DNA of 7,916 nt from Bacteroidales bacterium (GTDB taxonomy: Bacteria > Bacteroidota > Bacteroidia > Bacteroidales > WCHB1-69): contig JAIROC010000484.1 in NCBI GenBank assembly GCA_031257735.1, positions 1-7,916 on the forward strand. The letters are read 5' to 3'. The notes beneath the pieces are model-generated. The model was not told where the DNA came from. It made no database searches and saw nothing but the letters and a program-made list of their open reading frames with translations. A program made the translations under genes and the position numbers. The stretch's first letter is position 1. Every line of letters starts with the position of its first letter. Below, piece after piece: positions 1-5,923 of this stretch.

Positions 1-113
1 TGATAGGAAAATTCAACATTTCCTCCCAATCTTCCCCCAATAGCACGAGGTTGTGCGCTTACTGCAATTACTACGCTCCATAGAAGAGCTATTCCTAACA
101 ATATTTTTTTCAT
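1..113 (-). CDS. Exported outer-membrane beta-barrel-like protein, N-terminal fragment (runs off left edge)
   Basis: An open frame starts with ATG at 113-111 and is cut by the window edge after 37 complete codons. The first 20 residues form a signal peptide: MKK, a hydrophobic run, then VSA. Cleavage would leave QPRAIGGRLGGNVEFSY. A mature start of the type Q-P-R-A-I-G-x-R, followed by a Gly/aromatic alternating strand, is common in small Bacteroidetes outer-membrane barrels, so I read this as a porin or OmpA-like barrel whose body lies outside the window. It follows the FGE-like gene after a 97-bp gap (114-210) in which I see no terminator or convincing promoter, so co-transcription is possible. 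The signal peptide is seen directly; the barrel assignment rests on only about 17 mature residues and is tentative. Confidence 0.6.
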   Translation of the reverse strand, partial: MKKILLGIALLWSVVIAVSAQPRAIGGRLGGNVEFSY

Positions 114-210
114 CTTTAACTTTTTACAGACAGTTTTCAATTGCAAATAAATACTGTTCTTCTTTACTAAATTTATTTTCTTCATGTGATTTTGATTTAA
201 ACAATAGTTT

Positions 211-930
211 TCATTTTTTTACATCCGAAAGAACAAGTCGAAAGCCATAAGAACCATGAAATTTATCAGGTTTATCTGCATCACGATAAGTTACACGACA
301 ACGTAATGCAGGACAATACCAGCTACCACCACGCAATACATGACAGGGATCAGAAAAAAAATCCAGATAATTTTGCTGGTCAGAAGCAGAATAACTGCCA
401 TACAAATCCATACACCATTCCCATACATTACCACTCATATCGAAAATACCTAATTCATTAGGCTTTTTTCCCCCAACCTGATGTGTAGTATCTCCACTGT
501 TATCTTTAAACCAACCCACATTGTCTAAATTATGACTGCCACTGTACTTATAACCTTGACTTTTATTACCTCCACGTGCAGCATATTCCCATTCCGCCTC
601 TGTTGGTAAACGATACTGTTTGCCTGTTGCTACATTGAGGTGATTTATAAATTCCTGCACATTATCCCAACTTACATTTCCCACAGGCAAACAATCCCCT
701 TTAAATAAAGAGGGATTATTTGACATCATTAAGTCCCATTGTGCCTGCGTTATTACATATTTTCCTATTTGAAAACTGTTTAATGTTATTCTGTTCAGTG
801 GGCTTTCATCACTGTCACAACTTTCTTCTTGTTCTATAGTACAGCCCATCCAAAATGTACCGCCTTCTACGAATATCATTTCTGGTTCTGCAGAATGTAC
901 CCTATATAAATTATCTTGTATTTCTAACAT
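211..930 (-). CDS. SUMF1/formylglycine-generating-enzyme (FGE-sulfatase) domain protein with paired active-site cysteines
   Basis: This 239-residue protein is essentially a single FGE-sulfatase (SUMF1) domain. Landmarks in order: FVEGGTFWMGC (20-30), GKYVITQAQWDLMM (56-69), VSWDNVQEFI (86-95), YRLPTEAEWEYAARGG (106-121), MSGNVWEWC (165-173, where Asn168 and Glu171 match family calcium ligands), and RGGSWYC...RC (200-211) ending in GFRLVL. Cys206 and Cys211 are five residues apart, as are Cys336 and Cys341, the copper-binding catalytic pair of human FGE, and Ser203 matches Ser333. Many bacterial SUMF1 paralogues lack the first cysteine. An in-frame TAA (939-937) just upstream limits the start, and the N-terminus (MLEIQDNLYR) shows no signal peptide, unlike all its neighbours. 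It follows the CsgG/Lcl_C gene by 36 bp. It may be a true cysteine-oxidising FGE or a non-catalytic C-type-lectin-fold paralogue; no sulfatase substrate is visible here. Confidence 0.92.
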   Translation of the reverse strand: MLEIQDNLYRVHSAEPEMIFVEGGTFWMGCTIEQEESCDSDESPLNRITLNSFQIGKYVITQAQWDLMMSNNPSLFKGDCLPVGNVSWDNVQEFINHLNVATGKQYRLPTEAEWEYAARGGNKSQGYKYSGSHNLDNVGWFKDNSGDTTHQVGGKKPNELGIFDMSGNVWEWCMDLYGSYSASDQQNYLDFFSDPCHVLRGGSWYCPALRCRVTYRDADKPDKFHGSYGFRLVLSDVKK

Positions 931-966
931 ATCCGTTTACTAAAATATTGATTGTTATCCCGTATT

Positions 967-1833
967 TTATTGTCTATTTCTTACACATCTACATCGATGT
1001 TCATCTTCAATATCCTCATTTTCAACTTCACAATCATTGGTTGTTCTGGAAATTGCCTTTTTATCACTCTTCTTATCACTACTCCAATATTGTTCTCCAT
1101 AAAATCTGTCAATAAATTTTTTGCTTTTGCACATACATTCAAGTTCTTTTGATGTAGGTAATCTCCAGCCTTGTGGACAGGCACGCATTGCCGCATCCCA
1201 ACTATATTCTCCGGGTAAATCGTTTATCATTATCTCAATTCCACAACCTGTATAAATTGATACTTGATTTTCCATTGAAGTATTGCTTTTTTGGGGTTTT
1301 TCTTCTTTTACCTCTTTTACTTCTTCCTGTGTTTGTGTATCAAATTTTGTTTCTTGCTTTTTATAAACTGCCCGTTCTCCTAACAATTCCAATGTTAGTG
1401 GTTCAACTACATCCAACAAATCGTTTGTATTGACAATTTTTGTTTTTTGTTGGTCAATAGTTGCCGTCTGTACATCAATTATTTTAATGCTCAACATATT
1501 TCGACCTCCTACCAATGATACTGCAGAGAGTACAACTTTGTTTGCGCCTACCAATTTACCAAGTTCTGTCGCTTGACTATTGTCTGCCATATCACTATTT
1601 TGAAAAGCCTGCTCTTTCATGATTTTATCAATCATGGAGCGTTCGATCATAATATACTTTCCCGTATTTACAAAAGTAGAACTGATAAGTTCCTGTACTG
1701 CTAATTTTGTACCCTCATCAATAGATGTTCCCGATGCAGAAGGGTCAAGTATCGCTACCCGCAATTTGTCCTGCCCTAATGCGCTGGGCAATATCATTAT
1801 CAATGCCCATACTACAATTAAATATTTTTTCAT
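967..1833 (-). CDS. Exported CsgG-like protein with C-terminal Lcl_C (DUF1566) domain
   Basis: This 288-residue protein has a signal peptide (1-20, ALG then Gln). Residues 23-155 resemble the CsgG/LpoB-type fold: LRVAILDPS, a helix, YIMIERSMIDKIMKEQ (60-75), ELGKLVGANKVVLSAVS (90-106) and MLSIKIIDVQTATI (113-126). A charged Lys/Glu linker (156-190) follows. Residues 209-288 match Lcl_C/DUF1566, a C-type-lectin-like domain: YSWDAAMRACPQGWRLPTSKEL, YWSS (249-252) and a closing RCVR. Seven cysteines, including Cys-Met-Cys at 233-235, suggest disulfides in the periplasm. The first ~160 residues are close to 90% identical to the protein at 4624-5865, whose C-terminus is unrelated. The full CsgG pore regions and the lipid-anchor cysteine are missing, so this is probably a soluble periplasmic or surface-linked protein and not a curli secretion channel. 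Its function is unknown. Confidence 0.88.
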   Translation of the reverse strand: MKKYLIVVWALIMILPSALGQDKLRVAILDPSASGTSIDEGTKLAVQELISSTFVNTGKYIMIERSMIDKIMKEQAFQNSDMADNSQATELGKLVGANKVVLSAVSLVGGRNMLSIKIIDVQTATIDQQKTKIVNTNDLLDVVEPLTLELLGERAVYKKQETKFDTQTQEEVKEVKEEKPQKSNTSMENQVSIYTGCGIEIMINDLPGEYSWDAAMRACPQGWRLPTSKELECMCKSKKFIDRFYGEQYWSSDKKSDKKAISRTTNDCEVENEDIEDEHRCRCVRNRQ

Positions 1834-1892
1834 ATTTGTCTTTTTTTTCTCTTTTCTAACTTGATTTTATTAATGATTTTAACTATTGCATC
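1345..1892 (-). repeat. Segmental duplication, copy 1 (LPP20 tail plus CsgG-like N-terminus)
   Basis: This stretch aligns with 5380-5923 almost without gaps: same order, similar length, and by eye roughly 85-90% nucleotide identity in the coding part. It covers the LPP20 relic, the short gap, the signal peptide, the CsgG-like domain and the start of the Lys/Glu linker. Similarity stops in the linker, after which the two proteins carry different C-terminal modules. The boundaries are approximate. Confidence 0.85.
1855..1892 (-). pseudogene. Relic of the 3' end of an LPP20-like gene
   Basis: Just upstream of the CsgG/Lcl_C gene, the minus strand reads as DAIVKIINKIK in one frame. This matches NAVVKISDKIS at the very end of the LPP20-like protein at 5877-6920. 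At DNA level the two stretches (1855-1892 and about 5886-5923) agree over nearly 40 bases, with a 2-base deletion in the relic that breaks the frame near its end. Further upstream the similarity fades and stop codons appear, so no functional gene remains. The order, LPP20 tail directly before a near-identical CsgG-like N-terminus, is the same as at the intact locus, so the relic marks the edge of a segmental duplication. Confidence 0.6.
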
Positions 1893-1958
1893 TCCTGTAG
1901 TTTCATAGCGATAATTTTTTCAGCCAATTACTATTTTAATGTCTATCGATATTGCTGC

Positions 1959-1981
1959 AAATATACTCCACTTGGCGTAAT
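1959..1981 (-). repeat. Isolated fragment of the leader repeat
   Basis: 22 of 23 bases match 4317-4339, the upstream end of leader repeat B. The core on the minus strand is ACGCC(A/G)AGTGGAGTATAT. It lies in the 174-bp gap between the two CsgG/Lcl_C genes, about 27 bases past the stop codon of the upstream gene. The rest of repeat B is not found here. The other content of this gap is the LPP20 relic; I see no clear promoter or terminator in it. Confidence 0.6.
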
Positions 1982-2007
1982 TTTATTTCTACTGCTTGTT
2001 ATATAAT

Positions 2008-2754
2008 TTATCTCACATACCGGATAGATGCATTACCAATAATTCCTGTCTCAAAGCAAGAATTGAAGCGTATACCTATTGGATTGCCATCTTTAATTTC
2101 GCTACTGTAATAGACGCCATAATTAAAGCCTCCTATTTTTTCTTTATTCTTACACATACATTTTAATTCGTTAAGTGTTGGCAATCGCCATCCTTGAGGT
2201 TCCACTTTTTTTATTTCTTTACGGCTTAGCGCTTTTTCTCCAAAATCCTCTCTTTGGACTTCACAACCACATAGATTTTGAGGAGATGTTTTGTCGTTGT
2301 TGTTGTCGGCAAAAAGCGGTTCTACTGATATGGCATTGATGACCTCCAAAATAGTTCCAAAATTTGCCGTTTTCTTTGCCCTGTTTAAAACAGTACCGGT
2401 AAGAATATCCACCAAACGATAATTAATCAAGCAATTATTATTGACAATATTAATACTTGATATAAGTACTAATTCCGCGCCAGCAAGACGTCCTAATTCA
2501 ACGATTTGTTCATCATCCACAAATCCGCTTTGCTGTAAAGACAATTCTTTTTTTATTTGGTCAAAATTAGCTCTTTCCAAAAGAATATATTTTTCCGAAT
2601 TTGCTACCGCTTCAAACAGGGCTTCTGTGAGGGCGTTTTGTACTCCGACTTCCGCATTTCCCGTGGCAGGAGCTACAGCAACTCTCTTTTTCTCTTGTCC
2701 ATGAGCATAGCTAATGGAAATTAATAGCATTATAAAAACAATGATTTTCTTCAT
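2008..2754 (-). CDS. Exported CsgG-like protein with short C-terminal Lcl_C (DUF1566) domain, divergent paralogue
   Basis: This 248-residue protein has a signal peptide (1-19, AHG then Gln20). The CsgG-like region spans about 23-147: KRVAVAPATG, YILLERANFDQIKKEL (56-71), ELGRLAGAELVLISSI (86-101) and YRLVDILTGTVL (112-123). A short linker of about 16 residues leads to a compact Lcl_C domain (162-248): CGCEV, PQGWRLPTLNELKCMCKNKEKI (186-207), YYSS (215-218) and a terminal RYVR. The RLPT..EL.CMCK signature matches the protein at 967-1833, so the two share architecture, but the CsgG-like parts are only distantly alike. It begins 23 bp after the terminator-like hairpin at 2778-2820. A periplasmic or surface location is inferred; the role is unknown. 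Confidence 0.86.
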   Translation of the reverse strand: MKKIIVFIMLLISISYAHGQEKKRVAVAPATGNAEVGVQNALTEALFEAVANSEKYILLERANFDQIKKELSLQQSGFVDDEQIVELGRLAGAELVLISSINIVNNNCLINYRLVDILTGTVLNRAKKTANFGTILEVINAISVEPLFADNNNDKTSPQNLCGCEVQREDFGEKALSRKEIKKVEPQGWRLPTLNELKCMCKNKEKIGGFNYGVYYSSEIKDGNPIGIRFNSCFETGIIGNASIRYVR

Positions 2755-2777
2755 TATAAAAATTTTTAATAAATAAA

Positions 2778-2820
2778 GACAATCCCCCTCTAACTATAGA
2801 TTTTAGAGGGGAAGATTGTC
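2778..2820 (-). terminator. Strong hairpin with T-rich tail: terminator or attenuator
   Basis: The arms 2778-2784 with 2814-2820 (7 bp) and 2785-2793 with 2803-2811 (9 bp) pair perfectly, separated by a 2-base bulge (2812-2813), around a 9-base loop. On the minus strand it starts 11 bases after the stop of the small lipoprotein gene and is followed by TTTATTTATTAAAAATTTTT. This is the form of a Rho-independent terminator. Because the next gene starts only 23 bp further on, with little room for a promoter, it may act as partial terminator or attenuator. Confidence 0.75.
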
Positions 2821-2830
2821 TGATTAGCAT

Positions 2831-3319
2831 TTAACGCTTTTTTTTCGTACTCTCTCTTTCTTCATTGCTCACTTTGCCAACGACTACTCCATTGGGGACA
2901 TGTTGAAATTCAACATCTTTAAACATAACGGCATCTTCTTTGCTCATAGGTCTAAAGTTTTTGTAAGTGGCAGGATAGCCAGATACTGAGATTATCCATC
3001 GATTAGCCGTTCTTTTTTCAAGATACCACACAGGTTGAATTAGAACATCTGCATTGTGTTTTAACAACAGCGCTGCCAATGTTGTATTAACTGCGCTTTC
3101 TATCGCCTCTGATCCCGCTTCCTCGTCTATTTTCACTTCTAATTTTTCAAAAAGTTTAGTTTGAGAAACTTCCAAATCTGCGAGGGTTGGTACATTTACA
3201 ACGCCGACACCGGTAACCGGACGATAAGACGCCATTGAGAATTGAGCCATTGGTGTTTTACAAGAGTAAAAACAAATTGCTAATAGCGCTACTGCGCCTG
3301 TAATAAATAACTTCTTCAT
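2831..3319 (-). CDS. Small putative lipoprotein, unknown function
   Basis: This 162-residue protein has a hydrophobic leader ending FYSC, so Cys20 is a plausible lipidation site in the relaxed Bacteroidetes lipobox. The mature part contains PVTGVGVVNVPTLADLEVS (34-52), a helix with AIESAVNTTLAALLLKHNADVLIQPVW (72-98) and GYPATYKNFRPMSKEDA (114-130). The pattern of a helix then NADVLIQP recalls the sub-domain found in CsgG-like and TRL-like periplasmic proteins, and GYPAxYKNFR is a phrase I associate with uncharacterised Bacteroidetes lipoproteins, but I cannot name a family. It is the last gene before the hairpin at 2778-2820. Its start codon overlaps the stop of a 46-codon frame in leader repeat A, and its first 13 codons are about 79% identical to those of the gene at 3516-4196. 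Confidence 0.85.
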   Translation of the reverse strand: MKKLFITGAVALLAICFYSCKTPMAQFSMASYRPVTGVGVVNVPTLADLEVSQTKLFEKLEVKIDEEAGSEAIESAVNTTLAALLLKHNADVLIQPVWYLEKRTANRWIISVSGYPATYKNFRPMSKEDAVMFKDVEFQHVPNGVVVGKVSNEERESTKKKR

Positions 3320-3456
3320 TTTGTGATATTTTTATATAATTTAAATGTATTTATTTTGCCTACACTAACGTTTTCGGTTGCTACGTCCTGCACGCTTATT
3401 TTATATGGATATACAGGGAAGTCTCCATATTTGTCTTTAAAATATATTCTGTTCAT
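3281..3456 (-). repeat. Leader-plus-signal-peptide repeat, copy A (contains a 46-codon frame)
   Basis: This copy aligns without gaps to copy B. The leader part (about 3319-3452) is roughly 90% identical, and similarity continues at about 79% through the first 13 codons of the downstream gene. On the minus strand the leader holds a complete 46-codon frame (3456-3316, starting MNRIYFKDKY) whose TGA overlaps the ATG of the lipoprotein gene. Comparing copies, nearly all substitutions would change the amino acid and most are transitions, which argues against a selected protein and for a DNA or RNA role. The remaining gap up to 3515 shows nothing clear. Confidence 0.75.
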
Positions 3457-3515
3457 TTTGACTATACTTTAAGTTTAATTTCTACGTTGGTATTGGCGTT
3501 CTTGCTTTCTCTTTT

Positions 3516-4196
3516 TCATTGCTCTACAACGATTTCATCTATTCTTATTTCCTTTTCTGGGTCATAGTGCGAATGATATGTATCTTTGAGTTGTAAATCA
3601 AGAATAGAATTACTTATCTCTTCTATTTTGATTGTACATAACAAATTGTCATTGTAAATAAAAAATAAATTATCTTCATTTTTTTGAATGGATAAAGATA
3701 TCTTCATTTTCTTTTTTACTGTACAAGCCCCGTAACACATAACTTGATTATTATTATTTACGCTCCAACTTTCTTGTCCAATAAAAAGACTAATAACTCC
3801 ATTATCTAATGAAGTTAGAAATTCGGTTTTTCCCCCAAATTTTACAACTTGGAATTTGATCGTTATTTTAAAGTCTTTTTGAGGGTCTAATGGCAATTCT
3901 GCAGAGGTGTTAATCTCACCTTCCTCAGGCTCAAAATTTTTAAATGTAAATTGCCTTTTAAATGATTCTTTTGCAGAGTTGTTTAGTTTTGGACTTTTTG
4001 CTTTCAATGCAAAATACCCTTTTGTAATCTTCGCATATTTATCATCTGTCATCCATCCGAATTTGTTATTGTCGAATGTTTCTACTTCTGTCTTAGCGAA
4101 GTTCGTTTTAGGTACTTCCGTATTTTGTGCAGATACGGTTAAACTACCTACTGCTAATAATAGCACTATTGCGCTTGTTCTAAATATTTTTTTCAT
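3516..4196 (-). CDS. Secreted protein of unknown function, probably beta-sandwich
   Basis: This 226-residue protein has a signal peptide (1-23, VSA then Gln24). The mature protein opens with ETFDNNKFGWMTDDKYAKITKGYFALKAK (39-67), followed by alternating strands to the end (ITIKFQVV, ISLFIG, KISLSI, LFFIYNDNLLCTIKI, IRIDEIVVEQ). The 'FDNNxFGW...I..GYFALKAK' opening is typical of concanavalin A/LamG-like jelly-roll domains in secreted Bacteroidetes proteins, where it often binds glycans; that fold is my inference. Three cysteines (154, 158, 187) may form a disulfide. No catalytic motif was recognised. Its start overlaps by 4 bases the stop of a frame through repeat B. The gene is noticeably AT-rich compared with the block at 5877-7591. 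Confidence 0.82.
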   Translation of the reverse strand: MKKIFRTSAIVLLLAVGSLTVSAQNTEVPKTNFAKTEVETFDNNKFGWMTDDKYAKITKGYFALKAKSPKLNNSAKESFKRQFTFKNFEPEEGEINTSAELPLDPQKDFKITIKFQVVKFGGKTEFLTSLDNGVISLFIGQESWSVNNNNQVMCYGACTVKKKMKISLSIQKNEDNLFFIYNDNLLCTIKIEEISNSILDLQLKDTYHSHYDPEKEIRIDEIVVEQ

Positions 4197-4339
4197 TTTT
4201 TAATATTTTTATATAATTTTAATGTATTTATTTTGCCTACACTAACGTTTCCGGCGACTACGCCCTGCACGCTTATTTTATATGGATGTACAAGGAAGTC
4301 TCCATATTTGTCTTTAAAATATACTCCACTCGGCGTAAT
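4158..4339 (-). repeat. Leader-plus-signal-peptide repeat, copy B
   Basis: This is the partner of copy A: same orientation, same end point at the start codon of an exported protein gene, and continuing into the signal-peptide codons. Upstream it extends through the motif shared with 1959-1981 and then meets the foldback element at about 4351. A frame crossing foldback element and repeat ends in TGA overlapping the ATG of the next gene, as in copy A. A transcription or translation signal carried by the repeat is plausible but I cannot identify a clear TTTG / TAnnTTTG promoter in it. Confidence 0.75.
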
Positions 4340-4350
4340 TCTATGTGAAT

Positions 4351-4550
4351 AGCAAAGGGCTGAAAGCCCGAAATCAATAGCGTAGCGCAACGCGCTACGT
4401 AAAATGAATATGTAGAACCTCAAAGCCCCAACGGGGCGTAATCTATTATTGATAAAGGATTTCGCCCTTTCAGGGCTTGAAGAAGAGGAGCGCAATTCAT
4501 TACATTGGGCGTTGCCCAACGCTATTGATTTACGGCTTTCAGCCATTGCT
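4351..4550. repeat. 200-bp foldback (REPIN/MITE-like) element with terminal inverted repeats and six mini-hairpins
   Basis: The ends are inverted repeats: 4360-4383 and 4519-4542 match at 22 of 24 bases, and weaker similarity extends outward to about 4351 and 4550. Inside are six perfect short palindromes, each with a 3-base loop: 4357-4369 (5-bp arms), 4381-4399 (8-bp arms CGTAGCGC/GCGCTACG), 4425-4437 (GCCCC/GGGGC), 4464-4476 (GCCCT/AGGGC), 4505-4519 (TTGGGC/GCCCAA) and 4534-4544 (GGCT/AGCC). It is GC-richer than its surroundings and sits between two co-directional genes. No transposase is encoded, so it is a non-autonomous repeat or REP-type cluster. A 139-codon minus-strand frame (4612-4193) runs through it but looks fortuitous. 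Confidence 0.8.
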
Positions 4551-4623
4551 GTTTCTCGCAAAATTATGCCGTGCATACTATACATTCTATTCATGTTCTT
4601 AATTTTTTCCACAGATTAATAAA

Positions 4624-5865
4624 TTACTCCAAAAGTTCAAATTTATAGCCTCCTGATTTTCCTTTGGTTTGGATTGGAATAAAACCTACCGATATAGTAG
4701 ACCCTTTGGTCGCTTCTTCTTTTTTGACAATAAAGATAAAATCTTTTTTCTTTTTTGTATCTATTTTAAAGTCATCTTCATTAATTTGGATTTTATGCTT
4801 ACCAATCTTGGTATCTTCTACTTTCGTTGAGAACCCTTTTATTAATGTAGAATTAGCAACAAGTTTTCCATCCAATTTGACAATTATAGAAATATCTCTA
4901 TCGGCGTCATTTGATGGAGTAAAACCCGCACAATATAATGAAAGTTCTCCTTCGCCTGCAATTTGTGGCGAAAGCGCCTCAACTTTTGCTGTTTCTTTCT
5001 TTTCTCCTTTACTTTCTCCTTTATTTTGATTGGAATTAAATGTTTGTATAAGTGTTAATGAGGCTTTATAATAATCTGCATCTATTTGAAAAACAAATTT
5101 GTCATATAAAGCAGTATTTACAGCTATTGAACTTGTAAATCTTTTTGTAGAACTTGTGAAAAGAACTTTTAAAACATGTTCTTCCGGCTTTTTATCTCTG
5201 TAAACTAAAGAAAAACCGCTAATTGCCGAAATACCATTTTCTAAAACTTCTCCATCAATTGACACTTGCATAGAATAATCTTTGAGATAGTATTCACCAT
5301 CCTTTTTCGGTTTCCCTTCAAAAATGATTTTTTTTACTTCGTCTTCTTTTGGTTTCACTTCCTGCTTAATAAATTGCGTTTCCTGCTTTTTGTATACAGC
5401 TTCTTCCCCCAACAATTCCAATGTTAACGGCTCAACCACATCTAATAGATCATTTACATTGACAATTTTTGTTTTTTGTTGATCAATAGTTGCTGTTTGT
5501 ACGTCAATTATTTTAATACTCAACATATTTCGACCACTTACCGAAGATACGGCAGAGAGTACAACTTTGTTAGCGCCTACCAACTTACCAAGTTCTGTTG
5601 CTTGACTGTTGTCTGCCATATCACTGTTTTGAAATTCCTGTTCTTTCATGATTTTATCAATCATGGAACGTTCTATCATAACATACTTTCCCGTATTTAC
5701 AAAAGTAGAACTGATAAGTTCCTGTACAGCTAATCTTGTAGCTGCATCAACAGACGTTCCCGAAACGGAAGGGTCAAGTACCGCTACCCGTAATTTTTCC
5801 TGTTGCGCTAAAGCGCTGGGCAATATCAATAAAAATGCCCATAATACAATTAAATATTTTTTCAT
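4624..5865 (-). CDS. Exported CsgG-like protein with duplicated C-terminal beta-rich domains
   Basis: I start at ATG 5865 (413 residues), because this gives the signal peptide MKKYLIVLWAFLLILPSALA then Gln21, matching its paralogue; an upstream in-frame ATG at 5889 would put eight residues before it and overlap the previous gene. Residues 24-156 are CsgG-like (YVMIERSMIDKIMKEQ 61-76, ELGKLVGANKVVLSAVS 91-107, SIKIIDVQTATI 116-127) and close to 90% identical to the protein at 967-1833. After a charged linker come two similar beta-rich units: about 198-262 (VSIDGEVL...SGFS...HVLKV) and about 325-381 (VKLDGKLV...KGFS...HKIQI), joined by a Lys/Ser/Glu-rich spacer. The start lies 11 bp after the LPP20-like gene, so the two are surely co-transcribed. 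A periplasmic or envelope role is inferred; the C-terminal units match no family I can name. Confidence 0.87.
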   Translation of the reverse strand: MKKYLIVLWAFLLILPSALAQQEKLRVAVLDPSVSGTSVDAATRLAVQELISSTFVNTGKYVMIERSMIDKIMKEQEFQNSDMADNSQATELGKLVGANKVVLSAVSSVSGRNMLSIKIIDVQTATIDQQKTKIVNVNDLLDVVEPLTLELLGEEAVYKKQETQFIKQEVKPKEDEVKKIIFEGKPKKDGEYYLKDYSMQVSIDGEVLENGISAISGFSLVYRDKKPEEHVLKVLFTSSTKRFTSSIAVNTALYDKFVFQIDADYYKASLTLIQTFNSNQNKGESKGEKKETAKVEALSPQIAGEGELSLYCAGFTPSNDADRDISIIVKLDGKLVANSTLIKGFSTKVEDTKIGKHKIQINEDDFKIDTKKKKDFIFIVKKEEATKGSTISVGFIPIQTKGKSGGYKFELLE

Positions 5866-5923
5866 CTTTTTAAATTTTATTTTATCCAACTTGAAATTTT
5901 ATCACTGATTTTAACCACTGCAT
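5380..5923 (-). repeat. Segmental duplication, copy 2 (intact context)
   Basis: This is the partner of 1345-1892. Here the LPP20-like 3' end belongs to a complete gene, so this copy is closer to the ancestral arrangement. It spans the last ~12 codons of the LPP20-like gene, the short intergenic gap, and the signal peptide and CsgG-like domain of the next gene. The boundaries are approximate. Confidence 0.85.

Noticed and set aside
981..1196. Overlapping minus-strand frame of 71 codons in the C-terminal region of the CsgG/Lcl_C gene
   Set aside because: It is a shadow frame; the Lcl_C domain motifs lie in the longer frame.
967..1833. Curli secretion channel CsgG
   Set aside because: There is no lipid-anchor cysteine, the CsgG-like part is only about 135 residues, and no curli genes are nearby; only the periplasmic-type fold is supported.
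211..2754. Target proteins of a diversity-generating retroelement, since FGE and Lcl_C folds are common DGR targets
   Set aside because: There is no reverse transcriptase or template repeat here, and the C-terminal codons are not Asn/AAY-rich as in variable regions.
4193..4612. 139-codon minus-strand frame between two genes, starting MEKIKNMNRM
   Set aside because: It runs through the foldback palindromes and leader repeat B. Its peptide has no protein-like domain, and the part shared with repeat A shows mostly amino-acid-changing differences. I treat it as a repeat-derived frame.
5866..5889. Upstream ATG at 5889 for the CsgG-like gene (421 residues)
   Set aside because: It would place eight charged residues before the signal peptide and overlap the previous gene; the paralogue starts at the equivalent of 5865.
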